The notes: generated from the sequence alone by a model not told the origin. DNA of 64,000 nt from JBCBSZ01 sp039818945 (GCA_039818945.1 JBCBSZ010000010.1:38451-102450), one strand, 5' to 3'; shown: positions 33,725-41,807, counted from the stretch's first letter. Made by a program: numbers and translations.

Positions 33725-34575
33725 TCCCCGAAGAGGCCCGGGTGCGGTGGGTTGCGGTCGCCGAGTACGGCATCGAAGCGGGCGACGAGGCTCGCCACCA
33801 TCTCGGCATCGGTGAAGACCCACAGCCGCTTCGCCTCGATCGCGGCGAGGACGCGGTCGGCGACGTCGTCCGGTGCGGCCCCGTGGGCGATCTGGTCCCG
33901 GACGTAGGAGCGCATCTCCTCGGCCATCGGATCCGGCTCGGCCAGGGCGGTGGGCGCCGCCCACTCGGGCCGGTTGCGGTGGGACTCCATGATCTGGGTG
34001 CGCACCCAGCCGGGACACAGGCAGCTCGCACCGACGGCGGAGCCGGCCATTCCCAGCTCGTGGAAGAGCCCCTCGGTGATCCCGACGACGGCCCACTTCG
34101 AGGCCGAGTAGGCCGAGTGGCCCGGGAAGTGCCCGGCGATCGACGCCGTGTTGACGACGTGGCCCTCGTCCTGGTCGCGCAGCAGCGGCAGGAAGGCGGC
34201 GTGGCCGTGCACGACCCCCATCAGGTTGACCTCGATGACCCACCGCCAGCTCGGGATGTGCACCTGGCCCATCGCCGTGTCGGGTGAGCCGGCGACGCCC
34301 GCGTTGTTGCACACGACGTGCACGGCACCGAAGGCCTCGACCGCGGCGTCGGCGAGGCGTTGCACCGAGTCGGCGTCGGTGACGTCGGTGACGACGGGGA
34401 GCACCTCACCCGAGCCGAGTCGCCCCAGCTCGGCGGCCGCCTCGGCCATCGCCCCCTCCTCGACGTCGGCCATGACGACGTGCAGGTCGCGGGCCGCGAA
34501 CCGCCGGGCCAGGGCGGCGCCGATGCCGCTGGCCCCTCCGGTCACGACGGCGGTCTGTCCGGGCCTGAGCTCCAT
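33721..34575 (-). CDS. Short-chain dehydrogenase/reductase
   Basis: A 284-residue classical SDR. TGGASGIGAAL is the cofactor loop (Asp in VVMADVEE favours NAD), VCNNAGVAG the NNAG strand, and SIAGHFPGHSAYSASKWAV the Ser/Tyr/Lys catalytic set. It oxidises or reduces an unknown alcohol or ketone. The ATG at 34575 precedes ELRPGQTAVVTG. Its stop overlaps the DUF4214-methyltransferase start by 4 bp. The 98-bp intergenic region to the secreted FG-GAP gene contains divergent promoters. Confidence 0.9.
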   Translation of the reverse strand: MELRPGQTAVVTGGASGIGAALARRFAARDLHVVMADVEEGAMAEAAAELGRLGSGEVLPVVTDVTDADSVQRLADAAVEAFGAVHVVCNNAGVAGSPDTAMGQVHIPSWRWVIEVNLMGVVHGHAAFLPLLRDQDEGHVVNTASIAGHFPGHSAYSASKWAVVGITEGLFHELGMAGSAVGASCLCPGWVRTQIMESHRNRPEWAAPTALAEPDPMAEEMRSYVRDQIAHGAAPDDVADRVLAAIEAKRLWVFTDAEMVASLVARFDAVLGDRNPPHPGLFGE

Positions 34576-34673
34576 GGGCGCACCGTAGCCCCGCGCAACG
34601 CTCGGACAAGTTCTCAAGCACCCTGGGGCAACGTGCCGATGGGGCCAGGAGTGGTTGATGTGGAGGGAAGCAC

Positions 34674-37025
34674 ATGCCGAGGACCTTCTGGGCCGCGCTC
34701 GCAGCGGTGGGCATCGGGACGAGCGCGCTGGCGGTGGCACCGGTCGGAGCGCAAGACGGCGTCGGGTTCGATGCCGCCGAGGACAGCGGCGCCGAGCTGA
34801 CCGAGGTGTGGTCAGCCGAGCTGGCGGGGTGGAACCGCCACTCGAGCCCCGCGATCGGTGACCTGGACGGCGACGGCACGCCGGAGATCGTCATGGGCCA
34901 CCAGGACGGCTACCTGCGCGCCTACGACCTCGACGGCTCCCTGCGCTGGGCGGCGGCGGCCGACGTGGTCGCCGGGACCGCCACGGCGATCGACAGCTCG
35001 CCGACGATCCACGACTTCGACGGCGACGGTCGCGCCGAGATCGTCGTCGGTGCCGGCTCGACGTGGGCCGAGAACCAGCACGGCGGCCTGATGATGTTCG
35101 GCTACGACGGCTCGGTGCGGTGGCGGTACCTCCCCGAGGACATCTTCCGGGTGTGGGGCATGATCCCCGAGCCCGACGGCTACAGCGAGGGCGTCTTCTC
35201 CACCCCGGCGATCGGCGATGTCGACGGCGACGGCTCCGACGACATCGTCTTCGGTGGCTGGGACCTGCACATCCACGCGCTGGACGTGAACGGCAACCCG
35301 CTCGCCGGCTTCCCGCTCTGGCAGGACGACACCGTCTGGTCGTCGCCGGCGCTGGTGGACGCGAACGGCGACGGCGACGTCGAGATCCTCATCGGTGGCG
35401 ACTCGGCCATCGGCGGCGTCGAGGACTGGACGGGCGGCGTGCTGCGCATGCTCGACCACCAGAACGGCCAGCTGACCGAGCTCTGGAAGCAGCGACCCAA
35501 CGAGGTCGTGCACGGATCACCGGCGGTGGGCGACATCAACGGCGACAGCCGCCTCGAGGTCGTGGTCACCACCGGCGACTTCTACTCGGGCTGCTCCGGG
35601 CGCACGTCGGTCGCGGAGAAGCCGCAGTGCGGCCCCGACCTCATCAGCCACGACACCCAGGGCGACCACCTGAAGGTCTACGCCTTCCACCTCGACGACG
35701 GCTCGGCCGTGCCGGGATGGCCGGTCACCCTCGGCGGCACCGTCGTGGCCTCGCCGGTGCTCGGCGACATGACCGGCGACGGCGTCGCCGAGGTCGTGAC
35801 CACCGCCCGCGACGGCAAGGTCTACGTGATCAAGGGCAGCGGCACCGTGTACTGGTCGTACGAGCTGCCACGCCGCAACCACGACCAGACCGTGGACGTC
35901 GTGGCGCCGGAGTCCACCAACACCACGCCGGTCCTGGCCGACGTCACCGGCGACAACCGCAACGACGTGATCGTGCCGAACGCCTTCGGCCTCCACGTGA
36001 TCGACGGGGTCAGCCGCGTGCACTCGATGACCTCGATCTTCATCTCGTCGGAGTCGTCCGCAGCCGTGTTCGACCACGACGGCAAGCGCTACGTGGTGGC
36101 GGCGCAGTTCAACCAGCCGCTCAACTTCACCGAGCTCAACCTCTTCACGACGGCCGGCGCCGGGAAGGTCGCCGACTGGCCGGTGTGGCGACGCAGCCAG
36201 GACCGGACCGGCACCGATCTCGCCGGCATCACCTTCGACCCCCCGGAGACGGGCGACGACCCGGTCACCAACCAGTGGCCGAGCGACGTGATCGCCGGGG
36301 CGGCGACGCCCAGCGGTGAGGGCTACTGGGTGGTCAAGGGCAACGGCGTGGTCGAGGCCTACGGCGACGCCAAGTGGTTCGGGGACGCCCGCCAGATCCC
36401 GCTCAACGGTCCGATCCAGGGCATGGCACCGACCGGCACCGGCAACGGCTACTGGCTCGTCGCCTACGACGGTGGCGTCTTCAGCTACGGCGACGCCGAG
36501 TTCCAGGGCTCGATGGGCGGGATCCCGCTCAACGCCCCGGTGTTCTCGATGACGAGCACCCCGACCGGACGCGGCTACTGGCTGGTGGCCTTCGACGGCG
36601 GGATCTTCGCCTTCGGCGACGCCGGCAGTCGGTTCTACGGCTCGATGGGCGGCAAGCCCCTCAACGCCCCGATCGCCGGCATCACCGGGGTCTCGGCCGG
36701 CAACGGCTACCGGATGATCGCCCAGGACGGCGGCGTGTTCTCCTTCGGGGCCACGCCGACGGCGGTGCCCTTCTACGGCTCGCTGGGCGGCCAGGGCATC
36801 TCCAACGTCGTCGGCATGACGCCGACCCACACGAACCAGGGCTACTGGGTCCTCGGCTCGGACGGGAAGGTGTACGCCTTCGGCGATGCGACCGAGCTCG
36901 GTTCGGCGGCGATCACCTCGGGCAACCCGGCCGTGGCGATCATCGCCAACCCGGGGGCGATGGGCTACCGGGTGCTGCGCAGCTCCGGCGCCTCGACACC
37001 CTTCGGCGACGCCCCGGGGTCGTGA
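34674..37025 (+). CDS. Secreted FG-GAP/VCBS and GYW-repeat protein
   Basis: A 783-residue secreted protein with a signal peptide (cleavage after PVGAQ, about residue 26). Residues about 50-440 hold FG-GAP-type calcium-loop repeats, each with DxDGDG-like loops: DLDGDGTPEIVMG, DFDGDGRAEIVVG, DVDGDGSDDIVFG, DANGDGDVEILIG, DINGDSRLEVVV, DMTGDGVAEVVT and DVTGDNRNDVIV. Five tandem GYW-type repeats of 42-45 residues start at 550, 592, 634, 678 and 723 (GYWLVAYDGGVFSYGDA form). The first part is beta-propeller-like, and the second is a lineage-typical actinobacterial repeat. GGAGGG precedes the ATG. Surface binding is likely; no catalytic motif is seen. Confidence 0.85.
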   Translation: MPRTFWAALAAVGIGTSALAVAPVGAQDGVGFDAAEDSGAELTEVWSAELAGWNRHSSPAIGDLDGDGTPEIVMGHQDGYLRAYDLDGSLRWAAAADVVAGTATAIDSSPTIHDFDGDGRAEIVVGAGSTWAENQHGGLMMFGYDGSVRWRYLPEDIFRVWGMIPEPDGYSEGVFSTPAIGDVDGDGSDDIVFGGWDLHIHALDVNGNPLAGFPLWQDDTVWSSPALVDANGDGDVEILIGGDSAIGGVEDWTGGVLRMLDHQNGQLTELWKQRPNEVVHGSPAVGDINGDSRLEVVVTTGDFYSGCSGRTSVAEKPQCGPDLISHDTQGDHLKVYAFHLDDGSAVPGWPVTLGGTVVASPVLGDMTGDGVAEVVTTARDGKVYVIKGSGTVYWSYELPRRNHDQTVDVVAPESTNTTPVLADVTGDNRNDVIVPNAFGLHVIDGVSRVHSMTSIFISSESSAAVFDHDGKRYVVAAQFNQPLNFTELNLFTTAGAGKVADWPVWRRSQDRTGTDLAGITFDPPETGDDPVTNQWPSDVIAGAATPSGEGYWVVKGNGVVEAYGDAKWFGDARQIPLNGPIQGMAPTGTGNGYWLVAYDGGVFSYGDAEFQGSMGGIPLNAPVFSMTSTPTGRGYWLVAFDGGIFAFGDAGSRFYGSMGGKPLNAPIAGITGVSAGNGYRMIAQDGGVFSFGATPTAVPFYGSLGGQGISNVVGMTPTHTNQGYWVLGSDGKVYAFGDATELGSAAITSGNPAVAIIANPGAMGYRVLRSSGASTPFGDAPGS
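36321..36974 (+). repeat. Five tandem GYW-type repeats, 126-135 bp each
   Basis: Five imperfect tandem copies start with the codons for GYW/GYR at 36321, 36447, 36573, 36705 and 36840. Spacings are 126, 126, 132 and 135 bp. Each copy encodes GYWxVxxDGGVFxFGDA followed by a Gly-Ser/Met-Gly segment. They form the C-terminal part of the secreted protein at 34674-37025. Confidence 0.85.
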
Positions 37026-37049
37026 GCGAACCGTACGTCTACTGCGTAC

Positions 37050-37340
37050 GTGCCCAACAACGAACGGCGGCCGTGCGTCGTGGTGTCGTCCGTCGACGTG
37101 CTCGACGTCGACGTCTGGCAGACCCACGTCGTGCCGCTGACGTCGAACGTGGATCGCGCCGGCATCGCCGGCAACGTCCTGCTCGACGCCGCGGTGACGG
37201 GGCTCCCCAAGGACTCGGTGGCGATACCGCTCGGGCTCGAGCTGGTCGACCGAGCCTGGCTCGTCGATCGGAGCGGAGCGATCCCACCGGCGCTCCTCGA
37301 TGCGATCGACGATGGGCTCAGGGCCGTGCTCGGCCTCTGA
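37050..37340 (+). CDS. MazF/PemK-like protein, N-terminally shortened, no partner antitoxin
   Basis: A 96-residue protein that matches the body of MazF/PemK toxins: RRPCVVVSSVDV, VVPLTSN (conserved Thr), GNVLLDAAVTGLPKDSVA and DDGLRAVLGL. MazF enzymes are ribosome-independent RNA endonucleases. The usual N-terminal strand with the RGEVWWVD motif is absent: the GTG at 37050 is the only start in frame after a TGA at 37023. About 15-20 residues are thus missing, or the gene was truncated. There is no antitoxin ORF within 400 bp on either side. It is either a remnant or a solitary member. Palindromic CGTACG boxes occur at 37032-37051. Confidence 0.68.
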   Translation: MPNNERRPCVVVSSVDVLDVDVWQTHVVPLTSNVDRAGIAGNVLLDAAVTGLPKDSVAIPLGLELVDRAWLVDRSGAIPPALLDAIDDGLRAVLGL

Positions 37341-37343
37341 TCG

Positions 37344-37358
37344 ACGCCTCGGGGGCGT
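37344..37358. terminator. Short hairpin between convergent genes
   Basis: The sequence ACGCC-TCGGG-GGCGT forms a 5-bp stem with a 5-nt loop in the 21 bp between the convergent MazF-like and HAD genes. It has no T-tract. Its position suits a bidirectional terminator, but the evidence is limited to the palindrome. Confidence 0.3.
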
Positions 37359-37361
37359 GAG

Positions 37362-37925
37362 CTAGACGCGGGTGGGGACGTCCGCTCGGGCGAGGAGGGC
37401 GTCGTCGCCGGCCGAGTTGCCGTAGGCGTAGAGGAGGGTGGCCTCCCGGTCCGCCAGCCACTCCTCGAGCCGGGCGACCTTCTCCTCGCCGAGGCAGTTG
37501 CGACCGTCGTAGCGGCCGGTCAGCCGGCCGGCGTCGTCGACCTCGAGGCGGGTGCCGAGGACGTCGTCGATGCCGAGCAGCCGGCCGGCGGCCCGGACGT
37601 ACAGCTCGGGCGAGGCGCTGACGATCACGGGTCGATGACCGTTGGCGCGGTGGCCGGCGAGCAGGGCCAGCGTGTCGCGGCGCATGCCGGTGGCGACGAG
37701 CCGGGCGGCGTAGGCGGCTCCGGCCCGGGCGATCTCGTCCACGGGCCGGCCGCGGAGCGTGCGGTCGAGCAGCGCCTGCTTGCGGGCACTGCGGTCGCCG
37801 AAGGTCTTGGCCGCGGCGACCAGCCCCCGGACGGTCACGGCCCGGCCGACGTGGCCGGCGAGGAACGGGACCAGGCTGTCGCGCCGCGTCAGCGTGCCGT
37901 CGAAGTCGAACGCCGCGACGATCAC
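37362..37925 (-). CDS. HAD-superfamily phosphatase (subfamily IB)
   Basis: A 187-residue HAD phosphatase. The nucleophile motif is FDFDGTLTRRDS (Asp7 and Asp9), motif II is VIVSASPELYV, the Lys lies near EEKVARLEEW, and motif III is YAYGNSAGDDALL. The order is that of HAD-IB proteins such as phosphoserine phosphatase-like enzymes and SerB relatives. The substrate is likely a phosphorylated small molecule. The GTG start immediately precedes the 47-bp tandem repeat region upstream. It converges with the MazF-like gene. Confidence 0.85.
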   Translation of the reverse strand: MIVAAFDFDGTLTRRDSLVPFLAGHVGRAVTVRGLVAAAKTFGDRSARKQALLDRTLRGRPVDEIARAGAAYAARLVATGMRRDTLALLAGHRANGHRPVIVSASPELYVRAAGRLLGIDDVLGTRLEVDDAGRLTGRYDGRNCLGEEKVARLEEWLADREATLLYAYGNSAGDDALLARADVPTRV

Positions 37926-37930
37926 GCGAG

Positions 37931-38060
37931 GTCAGCCATCGTGGAAGCGGATCCGGAGCTGACGACGATCACGAGAGGTCAGCCATCGTGGAAGCGGATC
38001 CGGAGCTGACGACGATCACGAGACCTCAGCCATCGTGGAGGCGGATCCGGACGCGCTTGT
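37931..38060. repeat. 47-bp tandem repeat derived from the alaX 3' end
   Basis: A 47-bp unit starts at 37931, 37978 and 38025 (third copy partial and diverging after about 30 bp). The core reads GTCAGCCATCGTGG. The third copy is the real 3' end of the editing-protein gene, including its stop codon (38026-38028). The other two therefore look like duplications of that gene terminus into the gap before the HAD gene. Confidence 0.85.
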
Positions 38061-38745
38061 TGCCCTTGCCCTTGTTCTCGGTCTTCACGACCTCGAAGCG
38101 GCCGATCTCCGAGGTCGATCGCACGTGGGTGCCACCGTCGGCCTGGCGATCGAGCCCGACGATGTCGACGACGCGGATCTCGGTGACCGACTCGGGGATC
38201 AGGTTGACCTTCGTGCGGATCAGGTCCTCGTCCTGCACGGCGGTCTCGCGGGGCAGGAACTCCACCGTGATCGGCCGGTCGGCGGCGATCTCCGCGTTCA
38301 CGAGCTCCTCGATCCGGGCGGCGAAGCCGTCGGGCAGCGGGTCGAACTCGAAGTCCATGCGGGCGGTGAGTGGCTCCATGTTGCCGCCGGTGACCGGGAC
38401 ACCCCACTCGTTCCAGATCACGCCGCACAGCACGTGCAGCGCCGAGTGCGTCCGCATGAGCTGATGGCGCCGCTCCCAGTCGACGGTCACCGTGACGGTC
38501 GTACCGACCGCCGGGGCCTCGCCGTCGAGGTGATGCCAGACCTGTCGGTCCTCGCGGTCCGTCTTCACCTGGGTCACCGCGAGCTCGGCGCCATCGGCGA
38601 CGAGCGTGCCGGTGTCGTGGGGCTGGCCGCCTCCGGTCGGGTAGAGCACGGTCCGGTCCAGGACGACGGCGTCGTCGCGACGGTCGACGACGGTCGCGTC
38701 GACCGAGCGCAGCTCGGCATCGCGCAGGTAGAGCAGTTCGGTCAC
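38026..38745 (-). CDS. Alanyl-tRNA editing protein (AlaX-type)
   Basis: A 239-residue trans-editing protein that removes mischarged amino acids from tRNA-Ala in the AlaX family. PTGGGQPHDTG is the family signature, His100 and His104 lie in MRTHSALHVL (HxxxH zinc site), and the second site reads ADGGTHVRST where AlaRS and many AlaX have CGGTH, so a Cys is replaced by Asp. Activity may remain with altered metal binding. The GTG at 38745 reads MTELLYLRDAELRSVD. Its 3' end is copied twice downstream as a 47-bp tandem repeat. Confidence 0.85.
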   Translation of the reverse strand: MTELLYLRDAELRSVDATVVDRRDDAVVLDRTVLYPTGGGQPHDTGTLVADGAELAVTQVKTDREDRQVWHHLDGEAPAVGTTVTVTVDWERRHQLMRTHSALHVLCGVIWNEWGVPVTGGNMEPLTARMDFEFDPLPDGFAARIEELVNAEIAADRPITVEFLPRETAVQDEDLIRTKVNLIPESVTEIRVVDIVGLDRQADGGTHVRSTSEIGRFEVVKTENKGKGNKRVRIRLHDG

Positions 38746-38786
38746 GGCGTCCGAGTCTGCCCGATGAGTCGAGCCCGCCGTGACCG

Positions 38787-38921
38787 CTACGGAGCGGAGG
38801 CCGGGACCGGGGCCGTCGTCGGTCCGACGCCATCGCGCACCGGCCCGCCGATCAGGGCGACGAGCAACGTCGCGGTGAAGACCACGCCGATGACGGCGGC
38901 GCGCACTGCTCGGGTCCACAT
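38787..38921 (-). CDS. Possible small single-TM protein
   Basis: A 44-residue ORF: MWTRAVRAAVIGVVF, a hydrophobic helix through residue about 26 and a short Pro/Ala tail. An upstream ATG (38939) would add 6 residues. It sits 41 bp upstream of the AlaX start and downstream of hemQ on the same strand, so could be part of a transcript with either. One basic N-terminal end and one helix match small membrane proteins, but no homology is known to me. Confidence 0.4.
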   Translation of the reverse strand: MWTRAVRAAVIGVVFTATLLVALIGGPVRDGVGPTTAPVPASAP

Positions 38922-38998
38922 GGGTCCATCATCGCCCATCCGGCGCCGACGGACCGCTCTGTGGTGGCGCAAGATGGAAACAACACCACACCGCGTGG

Positions 38999-39689
38999 TC
39001 AGCCGGGCAGACCGAGCTCCTTCACGAGCTGGGCGGGCTCGGCCAGCAGCCCGGTCACGAAGGGCCCGAACTCGGCGTACAGCGCCGAGGCCTCGTCGAA
39101 GCGCATCCTGTAGACGACGTCCTTGAGGTCGTCGAGGTGGCGGGCGAAGAGGGTCACGCCCCACTCGTAGTCGTCGACGCCGGTCGACCCGGTGACGAGC
39201 TGCACGACGCGGCCCTTGAACTTCCGACCCGACGCGCCGTGGTCGTACATCAGCTCGCGCCGCTCCTCGAAGGGCAGCGTGAACCAGTTGTCCTTGTCGC
39301 CCCGCTGCTTCGACATGGGGTAGAAGCAGAACGCCGGGTACCCCTCCGGCGGCAGCTGGGGGTGCAGCCGCGCCTGCTTCATCTCCTCGGGCACTCCGTC
39401 GGCGTACTCGGACAGCTCGGTCATCGAGACGTACGAGTCCTTGAGCTCGAAGCCGGCCGCGGCGAGGTCGGTCTGGAGCCGGCGCAGCCGCCACAGATCG
39501 GTGCCGACGGCCATGACGGCGAGATCGGCCTTGTGGCCGAGGACCGCGGCGGTGACGACCTGGTGGTCGTCGTCGACCGTGCGCTCGACGGCCTCGATCA
39601 GCGCAGAGCCCGACGCATCGGGGCGTGACGCTCAGGAAGAGGTGCAGGCAGGCCCGCCCGACGGACAGGGTCACGGTGTCGTCGCTCAC
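38999..39689 (-). pseudogene. hemQ: Coproheme decarboxylase HemQ, interrupted by an apparent +1 frameshift
   Basis: HemQ converts coproheme III to heme b with peroxide in the coproporphyrin-dependent pathway. The reading frame from the GTG at 39689 runs for 23 codons (TVTLSVGRACLHLFLSVTP) to a run of four C on the coding strand (39620-39623). The rest (DASGSALIEAVERT, DHQVVTAAVLGHKADLAVMA, FCFYPMSKQRGDKDNW, LMYDHGASGRKFKG with the proximal His) is one nucleotide out of phase. Removing one C gives a continuous 229-residue HemQ, the family length. The downstream frame alone has an internal ATG at 39514 that would yield only 171 residues. Real mutation, recoding or sequencing error are all possible. 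Confidence 0.85.
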
Positions 39690-39734
39690 GTGGATCAGTC
39701 TACGGAGCCCACCGGGCACGCCTCCGCGGTCGGC

Positions 39735-40517
39735 TCACGCCATCGCCGACCAGGAGCAGGAGCTCCGGACGGAGACGTAGCGGGTGTCGCGCAGCATCGG
39801 CACCGACCCGCGGTCGACCAGCTCGACCGAGGACAACAGCGCGTCATCGCCCCAGAGCTCGACGAGCACGGTGCCCTCGACGCAGTCGCCCACGATCGCG
39901 ATCTCGACGCCCGGCGCGTCGCCGAGGAGAAGCGCAGCGTTCCCCGAGCTCTCGATCGTGGCGCCCGTCCGGAGCAGCGGCAGGTTCTCGGCGCTGAGCG
40001 CCGTCAGCTCCCACGCCCCCTCGGCCTCGACCGAGGCGAGCGTGGCCGACGCCAGTCGCGGCACGATGACCGCACCGGACGCCGACGCCGTGCCGTCGAC
40101 GACGATCGAGGCGCCGTCGAGCACGGTGCCCGATCCATCGGTGACGACCACCGTGCCCGACCCGGCGATCGCGTAGCGCAGCACGACGTGGCCCTCGACG
40201 AAGCTGCCGGTCAGGTCGAAGCTGTCGGGCCCCTCGCCCCGGACGGTCACGGCCTCGGCGGCGAGGGGCGGTGGCGGGCCCGGCCCTGCGCCGGCCCCCT
40301 CGGTGACGGGTGCGGCCGCCGACCCGGTCGACGCCGGTGGGACGTCCGAGGGCTCGGTCGCTCCGGCCTCGGCGCCCGGATCGTCGCCCGACCGCAGCAC
40401 CACGGCACCCAACAGGCCGATCACCGCGACGGCCAGCACGGCGCCGCCCCACCGCAGCCAGCGGTAACGATGGCGCAGCAGCTCCTGGGCCTCCTCCGGG
40501 GTGGCGGGGAGGACCAT
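39735..40517 (-). CDS. Membrane-anchored secreted protein, unknown function
   Basis: A 260-residue protein. Residues about 1-20 are cytoplasmic with EEAQELLRHRYRWLRW, followed by one TM helix (GGAVLAVAVIGLLGAVVL), a Pro/Gly/Ala-rich linker (about 45-85) and an extracellular beta-rich domain with repeated short units such as VTDGSGTVLDG and a C-terminal RYVSVRSSCSWS. One pair of Cys may form a disulfide. I know no family. It is upstream of hemQ by about 45 bp on the same strand. Confidence 0.65.
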   Translation of the reverse strand: MVLPATPEEAQELLRHRYRWLRWGGAVLAVAVIGLLGAVVLRSGDDPGAEAGATEPSDVPPASTGSAAAPVTEGAGAGPGPPPPLAAEAVTVRGEGPDSFDLTGSFVEGHVVLRYAIAGSGTVVVTDGSGTVLDGASIVVDGTASASGAVIVPRLASATLASVEAEGAWELTALSAENLPLLRTGATIESSGNAALLLGDAPGVEIAIVGDCVEGTVLVELWGDDALLSSVELVDRGSVPMLRDTRYVSVRSSCSWSAMA

Positions 40518-40539
40518 CAGCGCGCTCGTGCCGGCGCGG

Positions 40540-41331
40540 TCACCCCACGGTCCCGGCGTAGACGTTGAGGCGGTCGCCGCGGGCGAAGCCGACCAGGGTC
40601 AGCCCGGCCCGTCGAGCGGCCTCGACCGCCAGCGCCGACGGACCGCTCACGGCCACGAGGGTGCCGAACCCGGCAGCCCAGGCCTTCTGCACCATCTCGA
40701 ACGAGGCCCGGCCGGTGACGATCAGCCCCTCATCGCTGTCGGGAAGGGCATCGTCGAGGAGGCGGCGGCCGACGACCTTGTCGACGGCGTTGTGCCGGCC
40801 GATGTCCTCGCGGACGACATCGATCGACCCCGCGGCGTCGAAGGCGGCGGCGCCGTGCACCGACCCGGTCGCACCGAAGAGCGTCTGCTGTGAGGTCACC
40901 TCGTCGACGAGCCGGGCGAGGAGGTCGGCGTCGTGGTCCGGCACCTCGCCGACCGGACCGAGGCGGTCGACCAGCTCGCCGAGCGCGACCGAACCGCAGA
41001 GCCCGCACGACGACGACACGTTGCCGAGCCGGGGCGCCGGCTCCGGTGCTCGGCCGCCGGTGTCGACGTCGATCACGTTGTAGGTGCCGGTGGATCCGTC
41101 GCCGCAGTGCCGCGCCGCCAGGACCCGGGCGCCATCGAGCAGCCCGTCGCCGTGGCACCAACCGACGGCGAGCTCGACGTCGTGACCGGGTGTGCGCATG
41201 GTCGTGGCGACGAGGTGACCGTCGAGGCGGATCTCCAGCGGCTCCTCCACGACCAGCTCGTCGGGGCCGCGCCGACGACCGTCGGCGCCGACCGACTCGA
41301 CGAGGACCGTGCGGGTCCGCCCGCCGCTCAC
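40540..41331 (-). CDS. fdhD: Formate dehydrogenase accessory sulfurtransferase
   Basis: A 263-residue FdhD protein: the sulfur-relay Cys pair in SSCGLCGSVAL (Cys109 and Cys112), EEPLEIRLDGHL at the N-terminus, and GRASFEMVQKAW. FdhD carries sulfur from IscS to the molybdenum cofactor of formate dehydrogenase. No fdh structural genes are in this window. The GTG at 41331 overlaps the stop of the nitrobindin-like gene by 4 bp (GTGA). Confidence 0.92.
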   Translation of the reverse strand: MSGGRTRTVLVESVGADGRRRGPDELVVEEPLEIRLDGHLVATTMRTPGHDVELAVGWCHGDGLLDGARVLAARHCGDGSTGTYNVIDVDTGGRAPEPAPRLGNVSSSCGLCGSVALGELVDRLGPVGEVPDHDADLLARLVDEVTSQQTLFGATGSVHGAAAFDAAGSIDVVREDIGRHNAVDKVVGRRLLDDALPDSDEGLIVTGRASFEMVQKAWAAGFGTLVAVSGPSALAVEAARRAGLTLVGFARGDRLNVYAGTVG

Positions 41332-41807
41332 GACACCCTGCGCAGCTCGGCGGCGAGGTGATGGGTCAGCGGCTCGCCGACGGCGGCCATGGCCATCGAG
41401 TACCGCAGCACGTCGCCGTCGAGCTCGAAGCGGCGACGGGTGCAGGTGACCGACTTGGCCGTCGGGGTCACGGCGACCGCATCGTCGGACAGGTCCGCCA
41501 CCGAGCCGTCCCACGAGCCGCAGAGTCGCTCGACCGCACCGGTCGGGTGGGCGAGGACCAGCTCGATGCCGTCGCTGCCGACCGGCCGCCAGTATCCCGT
41601 CTCGGCGTGCAGCGGCCGCTCGTCGTCGGCGTGGCGGGTGCGCTGGGAGTACGCCAGGAACGGTGTGCCCGGACCGGGCGCGAGGGTGATCTCCTCGAGG
41701 TAGTCGAAGGGCTCGATCGTCGGGTACTCACCGCTGCCACGGCCGCGCCAGGTCCCGACGAGGCCGAGCAGCGGGGCGAGCGCCGGGTGGGTCGACACGG
41801 GTTCCAC
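41328..41807 (-). CDS. Nitrobindin/FABP-like heme-binding protein
   Basis: A 159-residue beta-barrel protein of the nitrobindin family. The opening PLLGLVGTWRGRGSGEYPTI and the C-terminal HHLAAELRR with the probable proximal His are family signatures. Nitrobindins bind ferric heme and scavenge NO or peroxynitrite. The start is GTG at 41807. Its last 4 bp overlap fdhD's start, so the two are translated together on the minus strand; whether they act together is not known. Confidence 0.82.
   Translation of the reverse strand: MEPVSTHPALAPLLGLVGTWRGRGSGEYPTIEPFDYLEEITLAPGPGTPFLAYSQRTRHADDERPLHAETGYWRPVGSDGIELVLAHPTGAVERLCGSWDGSVADLSDDAVAVTPTAKSVTCTRRRFELDGDVLRYSMAMAAVGEPLTHHLAAELRRVS

Noticed and set aside
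37931..38060. CRISPR-like direct repeats
   Set aside because: The 47-bp units are back to back with no unique spacers and match the end of a protein-coding gene, so this is a tandem duplication.
38999..39514. 171-residue HemQ starting at the internal ATG 39514
   Set aside because: The upstream 58 residues of HemQ, including family-conserved parts, are encoded immediately before in two frames joined at the C4 run, so the internal ATG is not the native start.
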